From Polyangiaceae bacterium (GTDB lineage Bacteria; Myxococcota_A; Polyangia; Polyangiales; Polyangiaceae), in the NCBI GenBank assembly GCA_025353725.1, contig JANXOF010000037.1:248001-312000 (forward strand): 64,000 nt of DNA, given 5' to 3'. Numbering within the stretch: position 1 is the stretch's first letter; each line of letters starts with the position of its first letter. The position numbers and the translations under genes are program-made. The notes below the pieces were generated by a model. It did no database searches. It saw only the letters and a list, made by a program, of their open reading frames with translations, and was not told the origin of the DNA. This document shows positions 44,216-53,327 of this stretch, one piece after another.

Positions 44216-45747
44216 TGCGAGAAGGGAAGGCCGGCGAGGGACAGCCATCGACCGTCGGCGCTCGGAACGAACGTTTGAGCCCGCTCGCTCACGACGGCCA
44301 CATGGTCCTCGTGCCACAACGGTATGAAAAGCGCTTCGTCTCGAATCCTTCGTTCGAGAGCCGCGTAGATTAACTTTCGAGCATCGGCGTCGAGCGTTTC
44401 TGCGCCCTCATCGAGGAGGCGGTCTACTTGTGCATCTTGCACGCGACCGCGGTTCGCGCCTAGAGGTGGAATGTTTGACGAGTGCAGGAACACGCGGAGC
44501 ACGTTGGGCTCCGTGATCTCCGGCAGCTGCAGCGTCGCTAGCTCGAAATCACCTGCGCTTAGGCGGCCTATGAGGGTACCTAGTTCGAGCGGAACGACGT
44601 CAACCTCAATGCCCACTTCGCTGAGCTCTTGCGCCAAGAACCGCGCGATTGTCCCGCGCAGCCGATCGGTCGAGGTGAGAAGTGTGAGGTGGAGACGGTG
44701 ACCGTACGCCTTCGTTATCGCATCGCGCGCGGACGACGGGTCAAACGCCCACTCCGTAGCGTGCGTATGCGCCCAATGCTGGGGCGGTAAAACGGTTGTT
44801 GCAGGCCGCGCACGCCCGGCAAGTAACGTGCTTGTGATTCGTGGGCGATCGATAGCGGTCGCGATGGCCCGGCGAAGACGCGGATCGCGCAGTGCGCCGC
44901 GGTCCGTGCGCGCGAGAAGATACGTCAGGTTTGCGCCGTGACGCGTGTTGATATGCACGCCGTGAGCCCCTTCGAAGGCTGGAAGGAGGGTGGGTGAAAA
45001 GCCGTTGACGACGATGTCTGCGCGCCCGGCGTGCATGCGCAGCGCGCGGGCGTTCTCATCGTGCACCGTCGTCAAGGTGACACCGCGCCGTGGCAGACTT
45101 AGCGCCCCGCTCGCCGGTGCCAGCTCGACGCTACCCGCGCTGCGACGCGCGATGACAAAGGGCCCAAGGCCGTCCAATGAGCCCTCGGGTCGTGGCGCGC
45201 CGGTGGCCTCGTCTGCCCGTAAGATAGGCAGTTCGAGGTCGGTGAGCAGCGTCGCGTGGGGACGCAAAAGGTGGATCACGAGGAGATGTGGCGTCAGGAT
45301 ATCGATGTCCCCTATCGCATCAACGACCCGCGCGTGGCGTGAGCCGACGGCCTGCGAGGCGAACGCTCGAAGCGTTGCGCGAACATCTTCTGCGGTGAGC
45401 GGCGTGCCTGAGTGGAAGCGTATTCCCTCGCGCAGCTCGACCCGAAGCGTCCGCGCATCGAGCCATGTCCATCCGCGAGCGAGGTACGGGACGGGCTCGA
45501 GCGTGTCGGGGTCGAGTCGCACAAGGCCGGCGTGGATGAGGCGGGTCACTCGGACGGCCACGGCGTCGGTCGCGTAGCGAGGGTCGAAGGTCTCCGCGTC
45601 GGTGGCTACGAGCATCTCTAAAGGACGTTGCCCCCGCAGCTCCGCCCGCGATGGGGCATCGCGCGAGGAGCCGTTGCAGCCCAACCACAGAAGGCATGCG
45701 ACGCCCATCGGAAGCGCCGCACCGAGAGCTTTCCTAGCAGGGCTCAA
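44212..45747 (-). CDS. Peptide-type ABC transporter substrate-binding lipoprotein (SBP family 5)
   Basis: This 511-residue protein has a lipobox ending at Cys24 (LLWLGC). The SBP family 5 signature follows: ATDAETFDPRYATDAVAVRV, LVRLDPDTLEPVPYLARGW, VELREGIRFHSGTPLTAEDV, and later RRAIATAIDRPRITSTLLAG. Family members bind oligopeptides, murein peptides or sugars. There is no permease or ATPase beside it. The start at 45747 is TTG and provides Arg and Lys before the hydrophobic stretch. The ATG at 45708 would leave too short a signal. It faces dacB head to head with only 17 bases between starts. Confidence 0.8.
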   Translation of the reverse strand: MSPARKALGAALPMGVACLLWLGCNGSSRDAPSRAELRGQRPLEMLVATDAETFDPRYATDAVAVRVTRLIHAGLVRLDPDTLEPVPYLARGWTWLDARTLRVELREGIRFHSGTPLTAEDVRATLRAFASQAVGSRHARVVDAIGDIDILTPHLLVIHLLRPHATLLTDLELPILRADEATGAPRPEGSLDGLGPFVIARRSAGSVELAPASGALSLPRRGVTLTTVHDENARALRMHAGRADIVVNGFSPTLLPAFEGAHGVHINTRHGANLTYLLARTDRGALRDPRLRRAIATAIDRPRITSTLLAGRARPATTVLPPQHWAHTHATEWAFDPSSARDAITKAYGHRLHLTLLTSTDRLRGTIARFLAQELSEVGIEVDVVPLELGTLIGRLSAGDFELATLQLPEITEPNVLRVFLHSSNIPPLGANRGRVQDAQVDRLLDEGAETLDADARKLIYAALERRIRDEALFIPLWHEDHVAVVSERAQTFVPSADGRWLSLAGLPFSH

Positions 45748-45764
45748 CGTCGTAGAAGCTCCCG

Positions 45765-47273
45765 ATGCGACAGCGCTCGTCTCTCTCTACGATCGTCGCG
45801 ATAACGCTCGCCAGCGCGTTCCTTCTCTGCGGACAAGGAGCTCGCTCCCAATCGGGTGAACCGTTGACCGTGCCCGCCGCGTCGGCCCAGGGTCGAGCTC
45901 CAGAGCTTGAGGCTGCCGTCCGTTCGCTCGTTTCCGACCGCTCGCTCAGAGATGCCCAAATAGGCATTGTTATCGTCGACTGCGATGGCGGTAACGTGCT
46001 CGCCCAGTCGGGACCCCATGTGGTCGTGAACCCCGCCTCGAACGCGAAAATCTATACCGCGGCCGCGGCTCTGGCGATTCTCCACGGCGCCCACAGGTAC
46101 CAGACCACCCTGAGCGGCACGACGAAAAGCGGCGCTGTTGAGAACCTTGTCTTGCGCGGTCACGGAGATCCGTCTCTGCGCTCGCAGGACCTTTGGGAGC
46201 TGGTGCAAGAGGTCAAGGCGCACGGCGTACACCGCGTCGACGGTGACATCACGGTCGACCAGCGATTCTTCGACGAACAGACGACGCCCCCCGCGTTCGA
46301 GCAGCAGCCCAATGAATGGGCCTCATTTCGCGCGCCAGTGAGCGCTGTGGCGCTCAACGAAAACACGATCACGATGACCGTGCGGCCGCAGTCGGCGGGC
46401 TCGAACGCGAATGTTAGGTTTGATCCCCCAGGTTTCGTCGACGTCGAGGGCACCGTGAAGACCTCGGATTCAGGGGCGGACACCGTAGGGCTCGAGCTCA
46501 CCAAGACAGGGGAGGGAGGGCGCCGTCTCGCGGCGAAGGTGTCGGGGGCAGTCGCGGCGGATTCGCGCCTCGTTCGGTACACGAGGCGCGTCGACGACCC
46601 GCAGCTCCTCGCGGGGTATGCCCTGAAGGCCATTTTCGAGGAAAGCGGCGTCAAGGTTTCGGGGGCCGTTAAACTCGGCGCCACCGGCAAGGCGGCAGAC
46701 GTAAAGGGAAACGTCCTCGCGCGGCACGACTCTGAGCCGTTGTCTACGCTGCTTTACGCACTCGGCAAGAGTAGCGATAACTTCTACGCGGAGATGATTT
46801 TCAAGTCGCTCGCGGCCGAAACAAAGGCGCGTCCAGCGAAGAGCCAAGAATCCGCCGAGATCGTCACGACGTGGCTTCAGCGAAACGACTTGAGCGATGC
46901 AGGGCTCATCGTGAAGAACGGCTCGGGTCTCTTCGACGCCAACCGCACGACAGCTCACAGCATGACAAGGCTTTTGCGGTGGGCGTGGCAAGACTCGAGT
47001 ATTCGCAACGAGTTTGTGGCGCAGCTGTCGATAGGCGGCGTGGATGGAACGCTGCACAAGCGCTTTCGAGAGGATCGGTCGCACCGAGCGATCCGCGCGA
47101 AGACCGGAACCCTCGACGACGCGATTGCGCTCTCGGGTTACGTGCTTGGCCCACCGGGGAAGGGAACGATCGCGTTTGCCATCCTTTTTAACAAGGTGTC
47201 CGGACGCGGCGGTTCGGCGCGTGCCGCGGCGGACAAACTCGTCGAACTCATTCACGATCGCCAGTGGAAGTAA
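45765..47273 (+). CDS. dacB: D-alanyl-D-alanine carboxypeptidase/endopeptidase, PBP4 type
   Basis: This is a class C penicillin-binding protein that trims peptidoglycan stem peptides or cleaves cross-links in the periplasm. The 502-residue sequence has a signal peptide, the nucleophile motif SNAK (Ser92 to Lys95), SDN in KSSDNFYAEMIFK, and KTG in RAKTGTLDDAIALSGY. An extra domain is inserted between the first two motifs, as usual for PBP4. Divergent orientation with a peptide-binding lipoprotein may link peptide release and uptake, but that is inference. Confidence 0.93.
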   Translation: MRQRSSLSTIVAITLASAFLLCGQGARSQSGEPLTVPAASAQGRAPELEAAVRSLVSDRSLRDAQIGIVIVDCDGGNVLAQSGPHVVVNPASNAKIYTAAAALAILHGAHRYQTTLSGTTKSGAVENLVLRGHGDPSLRSQDLWELVQEVKAHGVHRVDGDITVDQRFFDEQTTPPAFEQQPNEWASFRAPVSAVALNENTITMTVRPQSAGSNANVRFDPPGFVDVEGTVKTSDSGADTVGLELTKTGEGGRRLAAKVSGAVAADSRLVRYTRRVDDPQLLAGYALKAIFEESGVKVSGAVKLGATGKAADVKGNVLARHDSEPLSTLLYALGKSSDNFYAEMIFKSLAAETKARPAKSQESAEIVTTWLQRNDLSDAGLIVKNGSGLFDANRTTAHSMTRLLRWAWQDSSIRNEFVAQLSIGGVDGTLHKRFREDRSHRAIRAKTGTLDDAIALSGYVLGPPGKGTIAFAILFNKVSGRGGSARAAADKLVELIHDRQWK

Positions 47274-47318
47274 GAAGTCGCCGAGCCTTCCCTCGAGCGC
47301 TGGTATGTTTGAAGGACG

Positions 47319-47639
47319 ATGGACGACAAGCGAAAGCTCAAGGGCATGCTCGCGCGCATCTTCTCCGACGCCACCGCGGAGGAGTCCGAGCGCACGGAGC
47401 TTACGGCTTACCTCGCTTCGTGTCCGCTCTCGGTTGCCGAGGTCAAGCAAGTCTTCTACGATTTTGTGCAAACTACATGGAAGATCACGATGGCGGATGG
47501 GGTGATTTCCGACGTCGAGCGGAAGCGTCTCCAAGAGATCGTTCAGGTGCTCAAGCTCGATGTCGAATCGCTACCACTCGCGTGGGCGCAAGTGCTCGCC
47601 GCTCCTCGCCCGCCGGTAGTCTCGTCGCGAGAGCCTTAG
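47319..47639 (+). CDS. TerB-like small protein
   Basis: This 106-residue cytoplasmic protein is probably all helical. The central region KITMADGVISDVERKRLQEI resembles the acidic metal-binding turn of TerB-type domains (ADGxxxxxE). No signal peptide is present. Its TAG directly abuts the stop of the oppositely oriented lepB. It lies 45 bases after dacB and may be cotranscribed. The function is unknown. Confidence 0.55.
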   Translation: MDDKRKLKGMLARIFSDATAEESERTELTAYLASCPLSVAEVKQVFYDFVQTTWKITMADGVISDVERKRLQEIVQVLKLDVESLPLAWAQVLAAPRPPVVSSREP

Positions 47640-48236
47640 CTAAAGCGGCATCATCGTGATGCGTCCCTCGCGAGCGATGACGCGCAGCGCTCGGCCCAGC
47701 ACGCGATCGCGGTCGACCCATCCGAACGTCCGGCCGTCACGGCTGTTCCCTCGGTTGTCCCCTAGAAGAAGCACTTTGCCGGTCGGCACGCGTACGGGGC
47801 CGAGGTCCGGGCCGCCGCCGAAGTCGAGCGAAATTTGAGCTTCGGGTACCTCATGACCGTCGATGTGGACATGGCCGCTTTTCACTTCGACCAGATCGCC
47901 TTCTGTCGCCACGACGCGTTTTAGTAGCACGGAGCCGAGAGCGCCGTCCGACACCGCGCGCGATGATTCAGTGTCAGACTCTGGCGGCTGAAGGACCACG
48001 ACGTCGCCACGCGCAGGTGCCTTGAAATGCAAAACGTACGTATCGGTCAGCGGGAGTCGCAGCCCGTAGGCCGCCTTCGAAACCACGATGTGGTCGCCGA
48101 CGTGCACCGTGGGCTCCATCGAGCCAGTAGGGACACGGTAATGATCGGCAAGTGACGCGCGTGCGGTGAGCGCGACCGCCGCCGCGGAGGCAATTTGTAG
48201 CGAAGTGCGGCAGAAGCTGCTCTTGGACGAAATCAT
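47640..48236 (-). CDS. lepB: Signal peptidase I
   Basis: Signal peptidase I cleaves Sec and Tat signal peptides at the outer face of the inner membrane. The 198-residue protein has one N-terminal hydrophobic segment, the catalytic Ser39 in PTGSMEPTV and Lys106 in LLKRVVATEGD. Box E is present as GDNRGNSRDGRTFGWV. It is short compared with E. coli LepB (two helices, 324 residues) and resembles Gram-positive-type or compact LepB forms. The open frame extends to 48539, but the extra residues overlap the DUF2007 gene and do not look coding. ATG at 48236. Confidence 0.9.
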   Translation of the reverse strand: MISSKSSFCRTSLQIASAAAVALTARASLADHYRVPTGSMEPTVHVGDHIVVSKAAYGLRLPLTDTYVLHFKAPARGDVVVLQPPESDTESSRAVSDGALGSVLLKRVVATEGDLVEVKSGHVHIDGHEVPEAQISLDFGGGPDLGPVRVPTGKVLLLGDNRGNSRDGRTFGWVDRDRVLGRALRVIAREGRITMMPL

Positions 48237-48287
48237 CGCGTACGCAACTATGCGTGCGCTCGGTTCATTCCCGCGTAAGCTGCCATC

Positions 48288-48524
48288 GTGGCAGATCCGG
48301 CAGACGTTGAGTGGGTGCTCCTTCGTTCGTTCAGCGATCGCTCGCAAGCCGAGCTCATGGGAGAATTTTTGGGTCGTGAAGGAATCCAGGCGAGCGTGGA
48401 GGGCGCGTTCTCGTCCGGCGTTCTTCCTGGCGTCGCGGGCGTCCGAGTCATGGTTCCGTCCGACAAGCTTACCGAGGCTCGCGAAGCTGCTGAGGCTTTC
48501 GACGGAGGAAGCCCACGCGCTTGA
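48288..48524 (+). CDS. DUF2007 family protein
   Basis: This 78-residue protein starts with GTG. EWVLLRSFSDRSQAELMGEF, LGREGIQASVEGAF and GVRVMVPSDKLTEAREA match the DUF2007 family, proposed as small signal-transducing or metal-binding proteins, with no established activity. It lies divergent to lepB, whose start is 51 bases away, and 41 bases before the stop of the convergent sigma-factor gene. Confidence 0.8.
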   Translation: MADPADVEWVLLRSFSDRSQAELMGEFLGREGIQASVEGAFSSGVLPGVAGVRVMVPSDKLTEAREAAEAFDGGSPRA

Positions 48525-48565
48525 AGCGTGGACTTCCAAAGAGCGGCTTGCGGTGCGTGAACGCG

Positions 48566-50077
48566 TTAGTCCCTCATTTGCTTGCGGATCTTCCCAAGCG
48601 CCTGTTCTTGTAACTGCCGAATTCGTTCGCGCGACAAATTGTATTTGTCGCCGATCTCCTTGAGCGTGAGCTCGTCTTCGTCGTCAAGCCCGAAACGCCA
48701 CCGAATGATGCGTGACTCAATCGGCGTGAGGTGACCGAGGAGACGGCGAACTTCTTCGCCCCACTTTTGAGAAACGAGCGTTTCGTAGGGCGACTGCGAG
48801 TTGTCGTCTTGAAGAAAATCGATGAACTTTCGACCGTCTTCATCGCCCACGGGTCGGTCGAGCGAGAATGGAGTCTCCGCCCAAGAGCCCTTTACTTTGT
48901 CGAGCTTCTCCTGCGGTATCCCTGTTTCTTTCTCGAGCTCGTCGAGCGTAGGGTCGCGCCCCGTGCGCGCGATGACCGCCTGGGTCGCTCGCTGTACGCG
49001 GTTGTGTGTATCAAGCATGTGAACGGGGATACGTACGGCGCGCCCCTTGTCTGCGAGCGCGCGACTTATGGCATGTCGAATCCACCAAGACGCGTAGGTC
49101 GAAAATCGATATCCACGGGCGTGGTCGAACCGTTCGACGGCTTTCATGAGGCCGATGTTGCCTTCTTGGATAAGGTCAATCAGAGGGAGTCGGCCCCGGT
49201 TGTAGCGACGAGCGATAGAGACCACGAGGCGCAAATTCGCTTTTACAAACTTGTTTTTCACGCGCTTCGCGACGCGGTTCATTTCGCTGATTCGATCGAG
49301 GTACTTTTTGTAGCCGAGCGTGTTGGCTAGCGACGCATCGTTCGCGGTCGCCGCGGGGGTGGGCACTGCAATGCCCTCGTCCTCGCGGTCTTCGATCGCG
49401 ATGGATTCGCCAAGCTTGCGAACGACTTCTTCGGCGTGAGCTATCCACAGCCTATCCGAGTCGGCGAGGCGAATGGCTCGAGCGAGGCTTTCGCAGGTCG
49501 CTCGGTATTTCTTCTCTTGCTCGCGCGTGAGCTTATTTCGCTGCTTCTTGTAAGCCTTGCAGTGCTTGCGCAGTTCCGGGACTTGCGGGAGCTCAATCGC
49601 CTCTTCGTCTTTTGGTAGGTCCGCCTCGAGTGTATCGAGCGCGAACTCCGCCGCGGGAAGATAGGCAAGAATGGAGCACCACTGCTCGACCTCGGCGCGC
49701 TCTACATCGATGGCTGTTCCGAGCTCTTCGTCCGCGCCCATCACCGAGTGTGTCGCCATCTCTCGGAAGTACCGGGCGAGCATCGTGTCACCACCGCCCT
49801 CCTCGGAGGCTGTCTTCTTTTTCGCCGCAGGTTCGGGTGCCTCCTCGGCTTCCTCGACTTCGGCCGCCGCGTCCTCGAAGTCGAATTCTTCTTCGGCCTC
49901 GTTCACCGCGGCGCTACTTGGTCGACTCGTAGCTTCGCTCGCGACGACGTCCTCGCTTTCGTCGTCCTCGGTATTCGCCGGGGCCGAGCGCGCAGAGCTG
50001 TCGTCATCTGCCTTGAGTGCCCGAACACGCGAGGTGGCGGCGGGTTCGATCCGCGCGGCGCTGCTCTTCTTGCTCAT
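48566..50077 (-). CDS. Sigma-70 family RNA polymerase sigma factor
   Basis: This 503-residue sigma factor has an N-terminal disordered part rich in Asp, Glu, Ala and Ser (to about residue 90), then region 1.2 ([20 protein letters not shown]). A non-conserved region with charged helices follows. Region 2 is at about 285-345 ([20 protein letters not shown], then [16 protein letters not shown]). Region 4 ends the protein ([20 protein letters not shown]). It is group 1/2-like but lacks a standard region 1.1, so I would not name it rpoD. ATG at 50077 is preferred; the frame is open to 50299 without homology. Confidence 0.9.
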   Translation of the reverse strand: MSKKSSAARIEPAATSRVRALKADDDSSARSAPANTEDDESEDVVASEATSRPSSAAVNEAEEEFDFEDAAAEVEEAEEAPEPAAKKKTASEEGGGDTMLARYFREMATHSVMGADEELGTAIDVERAEVEQWCSILAYLPAAEFALDTLEADLPKDEEAIELPQVPELRKHCKAYKKQRNKLTREQEKKYRATCESLARAIRLADSDRLWIAHAEEVVRKLGESIAIEDREDEGIAVPTPAATANDASLANTLGYKKYLDRISEMNRVAKRVKNKFVKANLRLVVSIARRYNRGRLPLIDLIQEGNIGLMKAVERFDHARGYRFSTYASWWIRHAISRALADKGRAVRIPVHMLDTHNRVQRATQAVIARTGRDPTLDELEKETGIPQEKLDKVKGSWAETPFSLDRPVGDEDGRKFIDFLQDDNSQSPYETLVSQKWGEEVRRLLGHLTPIESRIIRWRFGLDDEDELTLKEIGDKYNLSRERIRQLQEQALGKIRKQMRD

Positions 50078-50380
50078 GAAAGTCTCACTCTTTTCGGGTT
50101 TCTGTGGCGGGCGGCGCGGCACGGGCGAAAGGATCTGCGGCGAGAGATGGTAGACCGTCGGTTTGACAAGCGAAGATTTCGAGGTCATATCAAACGGTAA
50201 GGCGTTCTTTCTCGTGGGCACCGGCCTCTCGCTAGATCGTGCAGATCTCGCTGACGAAAAGAGAAAGACCGTGCCGACTGAAGCGGGTCGACGACTCATC
50301 GTACCGAGTCCTTTCGTTCGCGTGCGCTCGAAAAACTAGCCATTTGCGTTCCCCCACGGAGCGGATGTACGTCCGTATGT
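50078..50380. promoter_or_regulatory. Divergent region between the sigma-factor and ABC-exporter genes
   Basis: This region of about 300 bases separates the leftward sigma-factor gene from the rightward ABC gene. Frames continue into it from both sides but show no family similarity. No clear -35/-10 pair, repeat or terminator stands out. Confidence 0.4.
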
Positions 50381-52306
50381 GTGAAGACTCGATCGCTATA
50401 CGCGCGCGCTTGGCGGGCAGTCCGTGGGGCGCCGTCGTTGGGGTTTGCCATTGTTGTCGGATCTTCGTTGCACGCATTCGGCCACGCCGTTCTTGCCGCC
50501 GCAGCCGGGGTTCTCGTACGCACGCTCGCGGGCAGCGCAGATCTGGTGGGCGGGCGATCCAGCACCGTGCTCCGCTGGTTCGGTCACGGAGACGCACTCT
50601 TTGGCCTCGCGATAGCTGGCTTCCTTGCCGCTTCGGCGAAGATGTTCGGCCGCGTGTTCGCGGGATGGGCGGAGGCTCGCGTGGCGGGCGAGGTAGGCGC
50701 CGCGCTTCGTTTGGAGGTGTTGGACGGCATTTTCACCGTCACATCCTTGCGTGCGCCAGGTCATGCCGGTCATGGAGATCGCCGTGCCCAGTCTTCATCA
50801 CTTTCGCCGTCGGCGTCCGTGTCGTCTCGAATCTCCCCGGAGACTACAAAACTCGCGGCACTTACCGTGCGCGTCTCCGACATTGAGAGGGGCGTGGCGG
50901 AGGGGCTGTTCGTCGAGGCGCGTGCGTTCCTGACGCTCGTACCGCTCGTCGCGCTTCTCGCGTGCTTGGCGCCGCGTCTTGCCGCGACATCCGCGCTTGC
51001 TCTCGGCGCTTTTGCAGTGCTCGTCATGTACGGGCGTCGTGCACTCAGGAGAAACTATGTGCGCGCCGAGATTGAAAACGACGCGCTTCTCGGAGCCGCG
51101 GATGAAGCGGTGACGCACGCGGACCTTTGGGCCACGTACGGCGCAGAGGGCGTGATCCGGGCGCACGTTGCCGCTCTCGGGCGCACGCTCGTGTCTACGT
51201 CCGCACAGCTTCGGGCACGCGCGGCCATGCTCTCCGGAACGAGCGAGGTCCTCGGAGCGCTCGCGCTCGTCGTTACCGTCGGCTTTTTGAGCTCAGGCGC
51301 TATTGGTGGCGTCGACCGAGCGTCTATCGTGCCCTTCGCCATCGCATTTTTTATGACGTACAAGCCACTGCGCGAGGGGGTCGAAGGGCGTCTCGAGCGC
51401 GCGCGGGGCGAAGCCGCTCTCGCTCGCGCGCCACTTGGCAGCGTCGACCGGGCTATGCGCGCATTCGCTGGTGATGATGCGTGGCAACCGGGCGCGACGG
51501 GGTCCGCTAGGCGTGAGTGGCCTCTCGCGCCGTTGATGGTGCGGGGACTCGTGAGTCAGGGCGGTCAGCACTCGCCGCTCGATATGCACGTCTTGCCCGG
51601 CCAAATCGTGGCGATTGTCGGACCTACAGGAGTTGGAAAGACATCCCTTCTTCGCGCTCTTCTCGGGCTGGACGCGCTCCGTGCTGGAACCGTCGTGTGG
51701 GGCGACGAGGACCTCACTCAACAAGGCGTCGGACCGAGCGCGCGCCCATTTGCCTGGGTTCCTCAGGATGCGCCCGTCCTCGGCGAGACGCTCGAGGTCA
51801 ACGTGGCGCTCAATGCCGCTGGCACCCTCAGTGCCCAGAACCATTCAGAAATCGTGGCCTCTTTGCTCGAAGATCTTGGGGCCCGCGGCCTCGCGGCTTC
51901 GATAGGCGACGCGGTGCTCGTCACCCACCGCGCAGTGTCGGGGGGCGAACGTCAGTGGATTGCCGTGGCGCGCGCGCTAGCGACGCGTTTGCCTGTGCTC
52001 TTGCTCGACGAGCCGACGAGCGCTCTCGATCCGGCCGCACAAGTTCGATTGCTCCGCGCACTCGAAGGATTACGTGGAAAGCGCACGGTCGTCATCGTGA
52101 CGCATCGCACGGAGCCGCTCGCGATAGCCGACGTCGTCATTCGCCTTGAGGTTGCGCCCGAAACGCTAACACGAAAGAATACGCAGGACCGGCCCAGCCG
52201 TGACACGCAAGGATCGCGTGAGGAGGAGTTCTCCGTCGAGCACATAGGCACTCTTGTCACCGAACCCGAGGGTCACGTGTGTCGCGATCTTGTCGATAGT
52301 GTCTGA
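50381..52306 (+). CDS. ABC transporter, membrane domain fused to ATPase
   Basis: This 641-residue half-transporter is probably an exporter that works as a dimer. The N-terminal part has about five hydrophobic helices (to residue 330), somewhat diverged from the usual six. The nucleotide-binding domain has Walker A GPTGVGKT (414-421), a SGGERQW signature near 525 and Walker B LLLDEPTSALD near 547, then VTHRTE. The last 46 residues form a charged tail (from about 595) encoded antisense to the 3' end of the neighbouring lipid-kinase gene. It starts with GTG. The substrate is unknown. Confidence 0.8.
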   Translation: MKTRSLYARAWRAVRGAPSLGFAIVVGSSLHAFGHAVLAAAAGVLVRTLAGSADLVGGRSSTVLRWFGHGDALFGLAIAGFLAASAKMFGRVFAGWAEARVAGEVGAALRLEVLDGIFTVTSLRAPGHAGHGDRRAQSSSLSPSASVSSRISPETTKLAALTVRVSDIERGVAEGLFVEARAFLTLVPLVALLACLAPRLAATSALALGAFAVLVMYGRRALRRNYVRAEIENDALLGAADEAVTHADLWATYGAEGVIRAHVAALGRTLVSTSAQLRARAAMLSGTSEVLGALALVVTVGFLSSGAIGGVDRASIVPFAIAFFMTYKPLREGVEGRLERARGEAALARAPLGSVDRAMRAFAGDDAWQPGATGSARREWPLAPLMVRGLVSQGGQHSPLDMHVLPGQIVAIVGPTGVGKTSLLRALLGLDALRAGTVVWGDEDLTQQGVGPSARPFAWVPQDAPVLGETLEVNVALNAAGTLSAQNHSEIVASLLEDLGARGLAASIGDAVLVTHRAVSGGERQWIAVARALATRLPVLLLDEPTSALDPAAQVRLLRALEGLRGKRTVVIVTHRTEPLAIADVVIRLEVAPETLTRKNTQDRPSRDTQGSREEEFSVEHIGTLVTEPEGHVCRDLVDSV

Positions 52307-53200
52307 CCCAAGCAACCCGCGACCTGCGAGCACGAGTGGCAATTGAGGACCTAGTTTGGATGCGCGGAGCGGCGTCGCCACAACGTGGAAACGCTGTTCC
52401 TCTTCTGCCGCGCGATAGAGAAGCCGAATGCCCAACCCGAGGTTACGTACGACGCTTGCGCAGACGAGACTCGTGCGGACGAACGGCGCTCTCACGCTGT
52501 CGACCGTGATCACGCAAGGCATCGGTGCGAGGACGTGTTTGGCAAGTGCGCCGTTCGTAAAACAGCCTGCGAAGACGCGCAACATCAGGCTCGCCGCGTG
52601 ACCGTGCCCGCCGGCGCCTTGCGCGTTGTAAGTTTCGAAAAATCGCGAAACGAGACCCGCGCCCACGATGAAACCGATACGCGAAGCGCTATCGTCTTCG
52701 CAACGGAGCGTAGGGCGACGCGTCACCGTCGCGCGCTGTGAGGCCACGGCATCGAGCAATCGGGCGGTGTAGGCGGCGGTGCCGCCCTCCAGGAAGGCAC
52801 CTCGGAACCCCCAGTTGCGCGCTACCGTGTTTACGGTTCCACCAGGAACGAGCGCGATGGGAGGCAGCGCATCAACGCTAAGGCCTTCCGAGGCGAAGGC
52901 GCGAACGAGTGCGCTAGCACCCGCCATGTGGGAGCCGTCGCCACCTGCGAGCACAATAGCCTCGGGGATCGCGCGCGCTATCTCTTTCGCCGCGACTTCC
53001 AGCTCGGTGACAGAGCAGGTTTCCACGACGTTTACCCCGGCTCGCCGCGATCGGAGTACGTCGAGCAACGCGTTGGAGCCAGAGGCACTCGACGTTGAGA
53101 GACCACGCGCCCGCCGGTTCGCGAGGACCACCACACGCACAGAGGGGCCGGGAGCGTGCGTTGAGGTGTGGGGGCGCGGGGGGCTCGTCAATTTGTTCAC
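52166..53200 (-). CDS. Diacylglycerol/sphingosine kinase-like protein
   Basis: This 344-residue protein shows the lipid-kinase fold. An N-terminal VVVLANRRARG segment is followed by the nucleotide loop AGGDGSHMAG near residue 86 and PGGTVNTVARNWG near residue 124. The usual GGDGT reads GGDGS here. The C-terminal beta domain (FVRTSLVCASVVRNLGLGIR, then VLDGELL) matches YegS/DgkB-type proteins. The probable reaction is ATP-dependent phosphorylation of a membrane lipid. Its last 141 bases overlap the convergent ABC gene. Confidence 0.78.
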   Translation of the reverse strand: MNKLTSPPRPHTSTHAPGPSVRVVVLANRRARGLSTSSASGSNALLDVLRSRRAGVNVVETCSVTELEVAAKEIARAIPEAIVLAGGDGSHMAGASALVRAFASEGLSVDALPPIALVPGGTVNTVARNWGFRGAFLEGGTAAYTARLLDAVASQRATVTRRPTLRCEDDSASRIGFIVGAGLVSRFFETYNAQGAGGHGHAASLMLRVFAGCFTNGALAKHVLAPMPCVITVDSVRAPFVRTSLVCASVVRNLGLGIRLLYRAAEEEQRFHVVATPLRASKLGPQLPLVLAGRGLLGSDTIDKIATHVTLGFGDKSAYVLDGELLLTRSLRVTAGPVLRILSC

Positions 53201-53327
53201 ATCTCGCGCGCGCGAAGCGTAACGGAAGCGAGAAACTAGAAGGTTAATCCGTCCTTACGGGGATAAATGGCCGGCACGCATGTTGCCTTAGCCGCCAACT
53301 TCAACGCCCCGTGGAGATGACTACCAG

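Noticed and set aside
52307-53200. Plus-strand frames opposite the lipid-kinase-like gene
   Set aside because: Arg/Thr-rich translations without motifs. The minus-strand frame has the GGDGS and PGGTVN signatures.
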